A stretch of 64,000 nucleotides of DNA from Burkholderia dolosa (GCF_902499135.1 NZ_CABVPR010000015.1:32445-96444); one strand, 5' to 3'. Shown: positions 32,847 to 44,109, counted from the stretch's first letter. Notes: generated from the sequence alone by a model not told the origin. Translations and numbers: made by a program.

Positions 32847-34175
32847 ATGGAACCGATCAAAGTTGGCCTGTTGGGCTTCGGCACGGTAGGCAGCGGCACC
32901 TTCACGGTACTGCGCCGCAACCAGGAAGAAATCAAGCGACGCGCGGGGCGCGGCATCGAGGTTGCGCGCATCGCGGTGCGCAACCCGTCGAAGGCGCAGG
33001 CCGCGCTCGGCGCCGACGCCGGCGTCGCGCAGATCACCGACGACTTCAACGCAGTCGTCGACGATCCGTCGATCGCGATCGTCGCCGAAATGATCGGCGG
33101 CACCGGCATCGCGCGCGAGCTCGTGCTGCGCGCGATCGCGAACGGCAAGCACGTCGTGACCGCGAACAAGGCGCTGCTCGCGGTGCACGGCACCGAGATC
33201 TTCGAGGCCGCGCGCGAGAAGGGCGTGATGGTCGCGTTCGAGGCGGCCGTCGCCGGCGGGATTCCGATCATCAAGGCGCTGCGCGAAGGGCTGACCGCGA
33301 ACCGCATCCAGTACATCGCCGGCATCATCAACGGCACGACCAACTACATCCTGTCGGAGATGCGCGACCGCGGGCTCGACTTCGCGACCGCGCTGAAGGC
33401 CGCACAGGCGCTCGGCTACGCGGAAGCCGATCCGACCTTCGACATCGAAGGCGTCGACGCCGCGCACAAGGCGACGATCATGAGCGCGATCGCGTTCGGC
33501 GTGCCCGTGCAGTTCGATCGCGCGTACGTCGAAGGGATCAGCAAGCTCGACGCGACCGACATCCGCTACGCGGAGGAGCTCGGCTACCGGATCAAGCTGC
33601 TCGGCATCGCGCGCCGCGCCGACAAAGGCATCGAGCTGCGCGTGCATCCGACGCTGATTCCGGAGAAGCGCCTGCTCGCGAACGTCGAAGGCGCGATGAA
33701 CGCGGTCGTCGTGCACGGCGATGCGGTCGGCACGACGCTGTACTACGGCAAGGGCGCCGGCGCGGAGCCGACCGCATCGGCGGTCGTCGCGGATCTCGTC
33801 GACGTCACGCGCCTGCACACGGCCGATCCCGAGCATCGCGTGCCGCATCTCGCGTTCCAGCCGGACAGCCTGTCGAACACGCCGATCCTGCCGATCGAGG
33901 AAGTCACGAGCGGCTACTATCTGCGCCTGCGCGTCGCCGACCAGACCGGCGTGCTCGCCGACATCACGCGCATCCTCGCCGACACCGGAATCTCGATCGA
34001 CGCGCTGCTGCAGAAGGAGTCGGAGCAGGTCGACGGCGCGAACGGCGAAACCGACATCATCCTGATCACGCACGAGACGCTCGAGAAGAACGTCAATGCA
34101 GCGATCGCGCGGATCGAGAGCCTCGCGACGGTCGTGTCGAAGGTGACGAAGCTGCGCATGGAAGCGCTGAACTGA
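32847..34175 (+). CDS. hom: homoserine dehydrogenase
   Basis: 442 residues. Reduces aspartate semialdehyde to homoserine in threonine/methionine synthesis. NAD(P) motif VGLLGFGTVGSGTF; substrate motif TANKALLAVHGTEIFEAA; catalytic region GGIPIIKALREGLTANRIQYIAGIINGTTNYIL with ALKAAQALGYAEADPTFDIEGVDAAHK. A C-terminal ACT domain (YYLRLRVADQTGVLADITRIL) suggests feedback control by threonine. The ATG at 32847 begins the conserved sequence; the frame continues upstream inside alaA by chance. Confidence 0.96.
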   Translation: MEPIKVGLLGFGTVGSGTFTVLRRNQEEIKRRAGRGIEVARIAVRNPSKAQAALGADAGVAQITDDFNAVVDDPSIAIVAEMIGGTGIARELVLRAIANGKHVVTANKALLAVHGTEIFEAAREKGVMVAFEAAVAGGIPIIKALREGLTANRIQYIAGIINGTTNYILSEMRDRGLDFATALKAAQALGYAEADPTFDIEGVDAAHKATIMSAIAFGVPVQFDRAYVEGISKLDATDIRYAEELGYRIKLLGIARRADKGIELRVHPTLIPEKRLLANVEGAMNAVVVHGDAVGTTLYYGKGAGAEPTASAVVADLVDVTRLHTADPEHRVPHLAFQPDSLSNTPILPIEEVTSGYYLRLRVADQTGVLADITRILADTGISIDALLQKESEQVDGANGETDIILITHETLEKNVNAAIARIESLATVVSKVTKLRMEALN

Positions 34176-34189
34176 AGGCCAGGAACGAC

Positions 34190-35641
34190 ATGAACTACAT
34201 CTCCACGCGCGGCGCCGGCATCGGCGAGCGCCATACGTTTTCCGACATCCTGCTCGGCGGTCTCGCGAAGGACGGCGGGCTGTACCTGCCGGCCGAATAT
34301 CCGAAGGTGTCGGCCGACGAGCTCGCACGCTGGCGCACGCTGCCGTATGCGGATCTCGCGTTCGAAGTGCTGTCGAAGTTCTGCGACGACGTGCCCGCCG
34401 ACGATCTGCGCGCGATCGCGCGCCGCACGTACACGGCCGACGTGTACCGCAACACGCGCCACGGCGAGAACGCGTCCGACATCACGCCGCTGAAGACGCT
34501 CGGCACCGAGCACGGCGCGCCGCTGTCGCTGCTCGAACTGTCGAACGGCCCGACGCTCGCGTTCAAGGACATGGCGATGCAACTGCTCGGCAACCTGTTC
34601 GAGTACACGCTCGCGAAGCACGGCGAAACGCTGAACATTCTCGGCGCGACGTCCGGCGACACGGGCAGCGCGGCCGAATACGCCATGCGCGGCAAGGCCG
34701 GCGTGCGCGTGTTCATGCTGTCGCCGCACCGGAAGATGAGCGCGTTCCAGACCGCGCAAATGTATAGCCTGCAGGATCCGAACATCTTCAACCTCGCGGT
34801 CGAAGGCGTGTTCGACGACTGCCAGGACATCGTGAAGGCCGTGTCGAACGATCACGCGTTCAAGGCGCAGCAGAAGATCGGCACGGTCAACTCGATCAAC
34901 TGGGCGCGCGTCGTCGCGCAGGTCGTGTACTACTTCAAGGGCTACTTCGCGGCGACGCAGTCCAACGACGAGCGCGTGTCGTTTACGGTGCCGTCGGGCA
35001 ACTTCGGCAACGTCTGTGCGGGCCACATCGCACGCATGATGGGACTGCCGATCGCGCGGCTCGTGGTCGCGACCAACGAGAACGACGTGCTCGACGAGTT
35101 TTTCCGCACCGGCGCGTATCGCGTGCGCAGCGCGGAGAACACGTATCACACGAGCAGCCCGAGCATGGACATCTCGAAGGCGTCGAACTTCGAGCGCTTC
35201 GTGTTCGACCTGCTCGGCCGCGATCCGGCGCGCGTGATGCAGCTGTTCCGCGACGTCGACGAGAAGGGCGGCTTCGATCTCGCGGCGAGCGGCGATTTCG
35301 CGCGTGTCGCCGAATTCGGCTTCGTGTCGGGCCGCAGCAGCCATGCGGACCGCATCGCGACGATCCGCGACGTGTTCTCGCGCTACGACACGATGATCGA
35401 TACGCACACGGCCGACGGCGTGAAGGTCGCGCGCGAGCATCTCGACGCGGGCGTGCCGATGATCGTGCTCGAGACCGCGCAGCCGATCAAGTTCGGCGAG
35501 ACGATCCGCGAGGCGCTCGATCGCGAGCCCGAGCGCCCGTCCGCGTTCGACGGGCTCGAAGCGCTGCCGCAGCGTTTCGAGGTCGTGAAGGCCGACGTGC
35601 AGCAGGTGAAGGACTTCATCGCCGCGCATACGCGCGTGTGA
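34190..35641 (+). CDS. thrC: threonine synthase
   Basis: 483 residues, PLP enzyme converting phosphohomoserine to threonine. MNYISTRGAGIGERHTFSDILLGGLAKDGGLYLP is the fungal/proteobacterial long-type N-terminus; PLP lysine in GPTLAFKDMAMQLLGNL; phosphate loop ATSGDTGSAAEYAMRGK; VPSGNFGNVCAGHIARMMGLPI. Lies 14 bp after hom, so cotranscribed. No homoserine kinase gene is adjacent, so thrB must be elsewhere. Confidence 0.96.
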   Translation: MNYISTRGAGIGERHTFSDILLGGLAKDGGLYLPAEYPKVSADELARWRTLPYADLAFEVLSKFCDDVPADDLRAIARRTYTADVYRNTRHGENASDITPLKTLGTEHGAPLSLLELSNGPTLAFKDMAMQLLGNLFEYTLAKHGETLNILGATSGDTGSAAEYAMRGKAGVRVFMLSPHRKMSAFQTAQMYSLQDPNIFNLAVEGVFDDCQDIVKAVSNDHAFKAQQKIGTVNSINWARVVAQVVYYFKGYFAATQSNDERVSFTVPSGNFGNVCAGHIARMMGLPIARLVVATNENDVLDEFFRTGAYRVRSAENTYHTSSPSMDISKASNFERFVFDLLGRDPARVMQLFRDVDEKGGFDLAASGDFARVAEFGFVSGRSSHADRIATIRDVFSRYDTMIDTHTADGVKVAREHLDAGVPMIVLETAQPIKFGETIREALDREPERPSAFDGLEALPQRFEVVKADVQQVKDFIAAHTRV

Positions 35642-35673
35642 CGGCGGCCGGGCGTCGCGCCCGGCGGCACCGG

Positions 35674-35720
35674 ACGGCCGGAATCCCGATTCGTCGAACG
35701 GATCGGGTTCCGGCCGTTTC
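35674..35720 (+). terminator. probable thrC terminator
   Basis: ACGGCCGGAA plus CCCGAT pair with ATCGGG and TTCCGGCCGT across an 11-base loop (one bulge). Only a short TT follows, so termination may be partial. Confidence 0.5.
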
Positions 35721-35893
35721 GTCTGGCGATGCCGGTCGGTGCGGCCACGCGAGCGTCTGTCCTGCGGTCGGGCATGCCGCTGCGGCCGGGCACGGGCGCG
35801 AACGCGCGGCGAAGCGAACGCCCGCCGGCCGCACGCGCGCCGATCGCGGTTTGCGTATGCCGGTCATGTCGCGCGTCCGCGCGACGGCGTCGC

Positions 35894-35899
35894 TACAAT
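35894..35899 (+). promoter_or_regulatory. -10 element before moeA
   Basis: TACAAT, 35 bp before the moeA start. No good -35 is visible at the right distance. Confidence 0.35.
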
Positions 35900-35933
35900 G
35901 ACGGTCTGATTCCAACGATCCCCGCTTCCATCG

Positions 35934-37181
35934 ATGTCGAACCCGAACCCCGCGGCGCCGCGCGCGCCGATGCTGTCGACCGCCGAGGCGCTCGCCGCGC
36001 TGCTCGGTGCCGCCGCGCCGCTGCCCGGCGTCGAGACCGTCGCGACGCTCGACGCGCTCGGCCGCGTGCTGGCCGCCGACGTGATTTCGCCGCTCGACGT
36101 GCCGCCGATGCATACGAGCGCGATGGACGGTTATGCGGTGCGCGTCGCCGATCTGCTGCACGGCGAGCGGCGCCTGCCGGTGTCGCAGCGCATCCCGGCC
36201 GGCCATCCGGCCGCACCGCTCGTGGCCGGCACGGCCGCGCGGATCTTCACCGGCGCGACGGTGCCGCCGGGCGCCGATGCGGTCGTGATGCAGGAGCAGA
36301 CGGCCGCCGACGGCGATGCGGTCGAGATCCTGCATACGCCGAAGGCCGGCGAATGGATCACCGCGCAGGGCGCGGACATCCGGCAGGGCTCGGTGATCCT
36401 GGCGGCCGGCACGCGGCTCACGCCGCAGGCGCTGGGTCTCGCCGCATCGGTCGGCTGCGCGCAGCTGTCGGTCGCACGGCGGATTCGCGTCGCGGTGTTC
36501 TTCACCGGCGACGAACTGACGATGCCGGGCGAGCCGCTGAAGCCCGGCGCGATCTACAACTCGAACCGCTTTACGCTGCGCGCGCTGCTCGAGCGGCTCG
36601 GCTGCCTCGTGACCGACTACGGGATCGTGCCCGACTCGCTCGACGCGACGCGCGACACGCTGCGCGAGGCCGCGCGCGAGCACGACGTGATTCTGACGAG
36701 CGGCGGCGTGTCGGTCGGCGACGAGGATCACGTGAAGCCGGCCGTCGAAGCGGAAGGGCGGCTCGCGCTGTGGCAGATCGCGATGAAGCCCGGCAAGCCG
36801 CTCGCGTTCGGCGCGGTGCGCCGCGGCGGCGAGCTCGGCGATGCGCACTTCATCGGCCTGCCCGGCAATCCGGTGTCGAGCTTCGTCACGTTCCTGCTGT
36901 TCGTGCGGCCGTTCCTGCTGCGGCTGGCCGGCGTGCGCGACGTGACGCCGCGCGCGCTGTCGCTGCGCGCCGATTTTTCACAGAGCAAGGGCGACCGCCG
37001 CAACGAGTTCCTGCGTGCGCGCGTGAATGCGGCCGGCGGCCTCGATCTGTTCCCGAACCAGAGCTCCGCGGTGCTCACGTCCACGGTGTGGGGCGACGGA
37101 TTGATCGACAATCCGCCGCAGCACGCGATCAGCGCCGGCGAGACCGTGCGCTTCATTCCGTTTTCCGAACTGCTGTCGTAA
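35934..37181 (+). CDS. moeA: molybdopterin molybdotransferase
   Basis: 415 residues. Inserts molybdate into adenylylated molybdopterin. MoeA N-terminal signature VLAADVISPLDVPPMHTSAMDGYAVRV; ARIFTGATVPPGADAVVMQEQ; the MPT-binding domain has VFFTGDELTMPGEPLKPGAIYNSN, TSGGVSVGDEDHVK and HFIGLPGNPVSSFVTFLLFV. Domain IV closes the protein. First of moeA-moaD-moaE. Confidence 0.95.
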   Translation: MSNPNPAAPRAPMLSTAEALAALLGAAAPLPGVETVATLDALGRVLAADVISPLDVPPMHTSAMDGYAVRVADLLHGERRLPVSQRIPAGHPAAPLVAGTAARIFTGATVPPGADAVVMQEQTAADGDAVEILHTPKAGEWITAQGADIRQGSVILAAGTRLTPQALGLAASVGCAQLSVARRIRVAVFFTGDELTMPGEPLKPGAIYNSNRFTLRALLERLGCLVTDYGIVPDSLDATRDTLREAAREHDVILTSGGVSVGDEDHVKPAVEAEGRLALWQIAMKPGKPLAFGAVRRGGELGDAHFIGLPGNPVSSFVTFLLFVRPFLLRLAGVRDVTPRALSLRADFSQSKGDRRNEFLRARVNAAGGLDLFPNQSSAVLTSTVWGDGLIDNPPQHAISAGETVRFIPFSELLS

Positions 37182-37198
37182 CGCAACGGCTTCCCGAC

Positions 37199-37456
37199 AT
37201 GAAGATTCAGCTGAAATTCTTTGCAAGCGTGCGCGAGGCGCTCGGCGTCGCCGACGAGCAGGTCGACGTGCCGGACGGCGTGACGACGGTCGGCGACGTC
37301 CGTGCGTGGCTGCGGCTGCGCGGCGGTGCATGGGCCGACACGCTCGCCGACGGCCGCGCGCTGCGCATGGCGTGCAACCACGAGATGACCGATCCCGGCA
37401 CGCGGCTCACCGACGGCTGCGAAGTCGCGTTCTTTCCGCCGGTGACGGGCGGCTGA
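37199..37456 (+). CDS. moaD: molybdopterin synthase small subunit
   Basis: 85 residues, ubiquitin-like fold ending in the Gly-Gly that carries the thiocarboxylate sulfur (PPVTGG). MKIQLKFFASVREALGVADEQVDVP is the conserved N-terminus. Starts 17 bp after moeA and ends 10 bp before moaE, its partner in the synthase. Confidence 0.95.
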   Translation: MKIQLKFFASVREALGVADEQVDVPDGVTTVGDVRAWLRLRGGAWADTLADGRALRMACNHEMTDPGTRLTDGCEVAFFPPVTGG

Positions 37457-37466
37457 GGACTTTCCG

Positions 37467-37943
37467 ATGGCAACGGTACGAGTGCAGGCCGACGACTTCG
37501 ATCTGAATGCCGAAGTCGCCGCGCTGCGCGCGCGCAACCCGAAGATCGGCGCCGTCGCGTGCTTCGTCGGCACCGTGCGCGACCTGAACGAAGGCGACGC
37601 GGTGGCCGTGCTGGAGCTCGAGCACTATCCGGGGATGACCGAAAAGGCGCTCGAGAAGATCGCCGCGGAGGCCGTGCAACGCTGGCCCGGCATCGACGTC
37701 GCGATCGTGCATCGGGTCGGCCGGCTCTATCCGCTGGATCAGATCGTGATGGTCGCGACCGTCGCCGCTCACCGCGGCGATGCGTTCGCGTCCTGCGAGT
37801 TCGTGATGGATTATCTGAAGACCGAAGCGCCGTTCTGGAAGAAGGAAACCACGCCGGACGGCGAACGCTGGGTCGACGCTCGCAGCACCGACGATGCCGC
37901 GCTCGCCCGCTGGGGCATCGAGTCGCGCAACGCGCGGCGCTGA
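37467..37943 (+). CDS. moaE: molybdopterin synthase catalytic subunit
   Basis: 158 residues. Converts cyclic pyranopterin monophosphate to molybdopterin with sulfur from MoaD. GAVACFVGTVRDLNEGDAVAVLELEHYPGMTEKALEKIAAEA, VHRVGRLYPLDQIVMVATVAAHRGDAF and FKxE-like FWKKETTPDGERWVDAR contain the expected active-site lysines. Last gene of its operon. Confidence 0.95.
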   Translation: MATVRVQADDFDLNAEVAALRARNPKIGAVACFVGTVRDLNEGDAVAVLELEHYPGMTEKALEKIAAEAVQRWPGIDVAIVHRVGRLYPLDQIVMVATVAAHRGDAFASCEFVMDYLKTEAPFWKKETTPDGERWVDARSTDDAALARWGIESRNARR

Positions 37944-38055
37944 GCTTCACGCGCGTGGCGGTCGGTCGCGCCGGCCGTGGCGGCAGCGACGTCGGTGCTG
38001 CCGGCTCGGCAAGCGCCGCTGCACCTCAGCCGCACAGCGCGGCTCGTCTGTCCGC

Positions 38056-38625
38056 TTACGCTGTCTCGTCCGGATCGGCGCCGCGCCCGATGATCTTCGC
38101 CGGAAACGGTTCGCCGCGTGCACGCGACGGCAGCCGATGCGCGTCGTCGTCGGCATCGTCGCGGCGACGCGGCGCGATCGCGTCGAGCAGCGCCTGCTGC
38201 TCGGGCGGAATCTGATAATCCCAGCCGAACCGGCTCAATTGCAGGCTCTGCGCGATCCGCAGCGCGGGCTCCATGAAGCGGATCGCGGCCGGCGGCGCGT
38301 AGCGCGCGTCGACGGTCTTCAGGAACAGCGACAGCCAGCGGCTGAAGTGCGCGGGCTCGATTCCTTCGAGCGGCTGGTGCGCCTGCTGCACGTTGCCGCG
38401 ATAGCCTTTGGTGCCGAGCACGAGGCTCGACCAGAAGCCGACCATCTTCGGCAGATGGTCGTCCCAGCGGCCGGCGAGCTTCGCGTCGAACACGGGTCCG
38501 AGCAGCGGATCGGCACGCACGCGGTCATAGAACGCGTATACGAGATCGCGGATGTTGGCTTCGGTCGGCTCGGTGTCGCGAGCGTGCGCAGACGGCGTAT
38601 CGGGTGGGACGGGCAGGGTGTTCAT
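38056..38625 (-). CDS. group III truncated hemoglobin
   Basis: 189 residues. Globin core about 22-150: IRDLVYAFYDRVRADPLLGPVFDAKLAGRWDDHLPKMVGFWSSLVLGTKGYRGNVQQAHQPLEGIEPAHFSRWLSLFLKTVD, with the H-x2-L...HF-x-RWL-x-LF pattern of group III truncated globins. The C-terminal 50 residues are charged and probably disordered. Divergent from an NsrR-like regulator, which suggests a role against nitric oxide. Start at 38625 chosen because the upstream frame is outside the family. Confidence 0.88.
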   Translation of the reverse strand: MNTLPVPPDTPSAHARDTEPTEANIRDLVYAFYDRVRADPLLGPVFDAKLAGRWDDHLPKMVGFWSSLVLGTKGYRGNVQQAHQPLEGIEPAHFSRWLSLFLKTVDARYAPPAAIRFMEPALRIAQSLQLSRFGWDYQIPPEQQALLDAIAPRRRDDADDDAHRLPSRARGEPFPAKIIGRGADPDETA

Positions 38626-38741
38626 CGCGGAAAAAACGGAATACGGCGCGTGCGGGAAAGGGACGTCGTCAGCCGATAACCGCGACGCGGACCGGATTTT
38701 GACGCAAAATAGCGTCCACCATTCCCTGAAAAACGCGCAAA

Positions 38742-38755
38742 TTACAAGCATGTTA
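38742..38755. promoter_or_regulatory. imperfect dyad in the globin/Rrf2 intergenic region
   Basis: An AT-rich imperfect palindrome (TTACAAGCATGTTA, 10 of 14 symmetric positions) in the 257-bp divergent control region. It could be an NsrR-type operator, but it does not closely match the known consensus. Confidence 0.25.
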
Positions 38756-38882
38756 TTGCGCGCGGGCCATTCCGGCAACCTGACGCCGCGGATCCAGTTC
38801 GCGCGCCGAGCCGATATTTGTCGCACAGCTGCGGCTCACCTAATCAGGGCACGATCGACCCCTCCGTCTATCCGTTTTGCCA

Positions 38883-39398
38883 ATGAGACTCACCGACTAC
38901 ACCGACTACTCGCTGCGCGTCATGCTTTATCTGGCCGTGCGCGGAGACGGGCTTGCGACGATCCAGGAGATCTCGGACGCCTACGGAATCTCGAAGAATC
39001 ATCTGATGAAAGTCGTGCAGCAGCTCGGCGAACTCGGATGGGTCGATACGATCCGCGGCCGCAACGGCGGACTGCGGCTCTTTCCGGAATCGCTGCAGCT
39101 GACGGTCGGCCAGGTCGTGCGTGCGACCGAAAACGATTTTGCGCTGGTCGGCTGTTTTTCGGCGGAGGCCGAGTCGCGCCGCTGTGTGATCGAATCGCAG
39201 TGCCGGCTCAAGGGCGTGTTCGCGGCCGCGCGCGACGCGTTTTTTGCCGAACTCGACCGGCATACGGTCGGCGAGCTGGCGGCACCGGCATCGTCGCTGG
39301 TGTCGCTGCTCGGGCTGCAGCCGATCGCGATCGTGCGCGCCGACCCCGGCCCGGCCGACGCGCCGCCCGACGCCGCGCCGACGCCGACGGCGGACTGA
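38883..39398 (+). CDS. nsrR: Rrf2-family NsrR-like regulator
   Basis: 171 residues. Rrf2 winged helix MRLTDYTDYSLRVMLYLAVRGDGLATIQEISDAYGISKNHLMKVVQQLGELGWVDTIRGRNGGLRL. Three cysteines at 91, 101 and 107 (VGCFSAEAESRRCVIESQC) are placed like the Fe-S ligands of NsrR (91, 96, 102 in E. coli), so nitric oxide sensing is likely. The tail PGPADAPPDAAPTPTAD is disordered. The ATG at 38883 is preferred to the TTG two codons before. Divergent from the truncated globin gene. Confidence 0.82.
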   Translation: MRLTDYTDYSLRVMLYLAVRGDGLATIQEISDAYGISKNHLMKVVQQLGELGWVDTIRGRNGGLRLFPESLQLTVGQVVRATENDFALVGCFSAEAESRRCVIESQCRLKGVFAAARDAFFAELDRHTVGELAAPASSLVSLLGLQPIAIVRADPGPADAPPDAAPTPTAD

Positions 39399-39472
39399 CG
39401 CATCGGTGCGGCAGCGCGGCGTGCATCGCGCGCGTCCACGCGATTTTTTGCGCGGAATCAACCCGAATTTCG

Positions 39473-39479
39473 CTTGAAA
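39473..39479 (+). promoter_or_regulatory. possible heat-shock -35 element before clpB
   Basis: CTTGAAA matches the sigma-32 -35 consensus, 55 bp before the clpB start. A matching CCCCAT-type -10 is not obvious (CCATCC at 39489-39494 is too close), so this is a weak call. Confidence 0.3.
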
Positions 39480-39533
39480 GCCGCATAACCATCCTCAACT
39501 TGGTGGTAATCGAAAATTGGAGGTCTCGACTAA

Positions 39534-42131
<2,598 letters not shown>

Positions 42132-42175
42132 GCATCGGCCGCCGCCGCCCGGCTCGAGCCGGGCGCACAAAAACG

Positions 42176-42200
42176 AACACCCCGCCTCGGCGGGGTGTTT
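42176..42200 (+). terminator. clpB terminator
   Basis: AACACCCCGCC and GGCGGGGTGTT form an 11-bp arm repeat around TC (the loop in practice four bases or more). Short T and A tracts flank it, so it can also serve the converging minus-strand gene. Confidence 0.85.
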
Positions 42201-42240
42201 GCGTATGGAGCAAACGAAACGGCTGCGAAGCCGCGCGCGC

Positions 42241-42672
42241 TTACGCCTGCTTGCCGCCGCCGAACATGCCGGCGAGCTGCGTCAGTGCGCCGAGCACGTT
42301 CGACGTGTCGACCTGGCCGTTGGCCGGCACTTCGCCGTTCGGCGTCGCGTGGTTCACGACGTGCGGCAGCACCTGCGCGAGGATCGACGACGCCTGAGCC
42401 GGGTCGATGCCGACCTTGCTCGCGAGCGCACCGACGGCGTCCGAGCCGAGCACGTTCTGCAGCGTGTCCGGCGAGATCGGCTGGTTTTCGCCGGTGCCGA
42501 CCCACGAGCCGATGATCTCGCCGGCGCCGCCGGCCTTGAATTTCTCGATGAGGCCGTTCAGGCCGCCCGGCTGATTGTTGATGAATTCGAGCGCGGTTGC
42601 GATCAGTGCGCTTTGCGAGTTGCCGCCGGCCTGGCCGCCGAGCAGACCGCCGACGATGTCGAGGAGACCCAT
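42241..42672 (-). CDS. YidB-family (DUF937) protein
   Basis: 143 residues. MGLLDIVGGLLGGQAGGNSQSALIATALEFINNQPGGLNGLIEKFKAGGAGEIIGSWVGTGENQPISPDTLQNVLG is the DUF937/YidB core, an all-helical soluble domain. No signal peptide; ends in a Gly/Lys tail. Function unknown in E. coli too. Single gene converging with clpB. Confidence 0.88.
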   Translation of the reverse strand: MGLLDIVGGLLGGQAGGNSQSALIATALEFINNQPGGLNGLIEKFKAGGAGEIIGSWVGTGENQPISPDTLQNVLGSDAVGALASKVGIDPAQASSILAQVLPHVVNHATPNGEVPANGQVDTSNVLGALTQLAGMFGGGKQA

Positions 42673-42760
42673 GGTTGTTCACCTTTACCGAAAAGGGCGC
42701 GGCGATGCCGGCGCCCGTTGAAAGAATGCCGTGCGCACGCGAACGCGCGCGCGGTACATG

Positions 42761-43369
42761 TCAGGCGCCCGACGCCGCGGCGGCGGAGGCGGCCTTGTCC
42801 TTCTTGCTCTTCTTCTTCGAACCCTTCGCCGCCTTCGTCGACGACGCGGCGGCCGGCGCGCTCGCGCCTGCATCGGCGGACGCTGCGGCGGCAGCCGCGG
42901 CCTTTTCCTTCTTCGACGCGCGCTTGCTCTTCGCCGGCTTGGTCGCGGCTTCCGGTGCGCTCGCGGCCGGCGCTGTCGCGCTCGTGCCGGCCGTCGCGGC
43001 GGTCGACGTCGATCCGGTGCCCGCGGACGTCGTCCCCGACGTGTTGGCCGACGTCGTCGTCGTCGCCGGCTTCGACGGCTTCACGCCCTTCGGCGGCGCG
43101 GACGAGCCGCCGATCGTCAGCCCGTTCTCCTCGAGATGCCCGACCGACTTCGTGCCGAGCCCCTTCACGCGGTTCGCGAGATCGTCGGCGTCCTTGAACG
43201 GGCCGTTCTTCGTGCGTTCGTCGATGATCGCCTTCGACTTCACGGGCCCGAGGCCCTTGAGCGCTTCGAGTTCGGCCTGACTGGCCGTGTTGACGTCGAC
43301 GGCCGCGGCGATGCCGGCGGCGAGCGACAGCGACAGCGCGACGAACAGCATCAGCAGCTTTTTCAGCAT
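42761..43369 (-). CDS. exported ComEA-like helix-hairpin-helix protein with Lys/Ala tail
   Basis: 202 residues. Signal peptide MLKKLLMLFVALSLSLAAGIAAA, then a ComEA-type helix-hairpin-helix DNA-binding domain (VDVNTASQAELEALKGLGPVKSKAIIDERTKNGPFKDADDLANRVKGLGTKSVGHLEENGLTI, about 24-90). The second half is a low-complexity Thr/Ser/Ala linker and then a Lys/Ala-rich tail (KPAKSKRASKKEK, KGSKKKSKKDK) like histone H1-type proteins. The start at 43369 gives the signal peptide. Usual short ComEA-like proteins lack this tail. It may bind DNA in the periplasm, for example in uptake. Confidence 0.85.
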   Translation of the reverse strand: MLKKLLMLFVALSLSLAAGIAAAVDVNTASQAELEALKGLGPVKSKAIIDERTKNGPFKDADDLANRVKGLGTKSVGHLEENGLTIGGSSAPPKGVKPSKPATTTTSANTSGTTSAGTGSTSTAATAGTSATAPAASAPEAATKPAKSKRASKKEKAAAAAAASADAGASAPAAASSTKAAKGSKKKSKKDKAASAAAASGA

Positions 43370-43607
43370 GGCAAGGCTCCCAGGTTCTGACGGATGAATG
43401 ACCGCTACAACGGACGGCGCCGAGAACGGGCGGACGTCGCCGTTAAGCATAGGACAAATGCGTGCCCTTTTTAAGACAAGCGGAGAAGCTGCCCGAATCT
43501 TGCTGAACGCTTGCGCCGCTGTAAAGGCCGAATCGGCTGCCGGCCCGTGGTTTTGACGATTCTTTACGGTGTCGGCCGCGATCGGCGCACTGGCCGTCCG
43601 ATCGCGC

Positions 43608-43638
43608 TTGACTTAGAGTGCACTCTAACTCCTAACCT
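43608..43638 (+). promoter_or_regulatory. MerR-type promoter with operator
   Basis: TTGACT (43608-43613) and TAACCT (43633-43638) are separated by 19 bp, the long spacer that MerR-family activators correct by twisting DNA. The perfect 16-bp palindrome TTAGAGTGCACTCTAA (43613-43628) fills the spacer. The MerR gene starts only ten bases after the -10, so its transcript should be leaderless or nearly so. Confidence 0.8.
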
Positions 43639-43647
43639 GAGCGTGCC

Positions 43648-44109
43648 ATGTCGATAACCGTATCCGCACCTTCCGCCGCCGGTCCGCTGACGATCGGGCA
43701 AGTCGCCGAATTGATGGGCGTGTCCACGCATACGTTGCGGTATTACGAGCAGGCCGGGCTGCTGCGCGCGATTTCGCGTACCGCGGCCGGGCACCGCCTG
43801 TATGCGCCGGCCGACCTCGATTGGCTCGAATTCGTGATGCGCCTGAAGTCGACCGGCATGCCGATCGCGCAGATGCAGCGGTTCGCGGCGCTGCGCGCGC
43901 AAGGCGAATCGACGCTCGGCGCGCGACGGCAATTGCTGGTCGTGCATCGCGACGCGGTGCGCGCGCATATCGCGCAACTGCAGGCGAGCCTCGACGCGAT
44001 CGGCGAAAAGATCGCGTACTACGAGCGGCGGGAGCGCGACACGGAACGACGGGCGAGTACTTCCCACTCATCCACCGAACAGGACACACCCCATGGAACG
44101 ACTCGTTGA
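43648..44109 (+). CDS. MerR-family transcriptional regulator
   Basis: 153 residues. N-terminal MerR helix-turn-helix and wing PLTIGQVAELMGVSTHTLRYYEQAGLLRAISRTAAGHRLYAPADLDWLEFVMRLKSTGMPIAQM, then a long dimerisation helix (ALRAQGESTLGARRQLLVVHRDAVRAHIAQLQASLDAIGEKIAYYERRE). No cysteine is present in the effector part, so it is not a classical metal or redox sensor. Overlaps the next gene by 17 bp and is preceded by its own operator, so it probably regulates itself and the decarboxylase-like gene. Confidence 0.9.
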   Translation: MSITVSAPSAAGPLTIGQVAELMGVSTHTLRYYEQAGLLRAISRTAAGHRLYAPADLDWLEFVMRLKSTGMPIAQMQRFAALRAQGESTLGARRQLLVVHRDAVRAHIAQLQASLDAIGEKIAYYERRERDTERRASTSHSSTEQDTPHGTTR

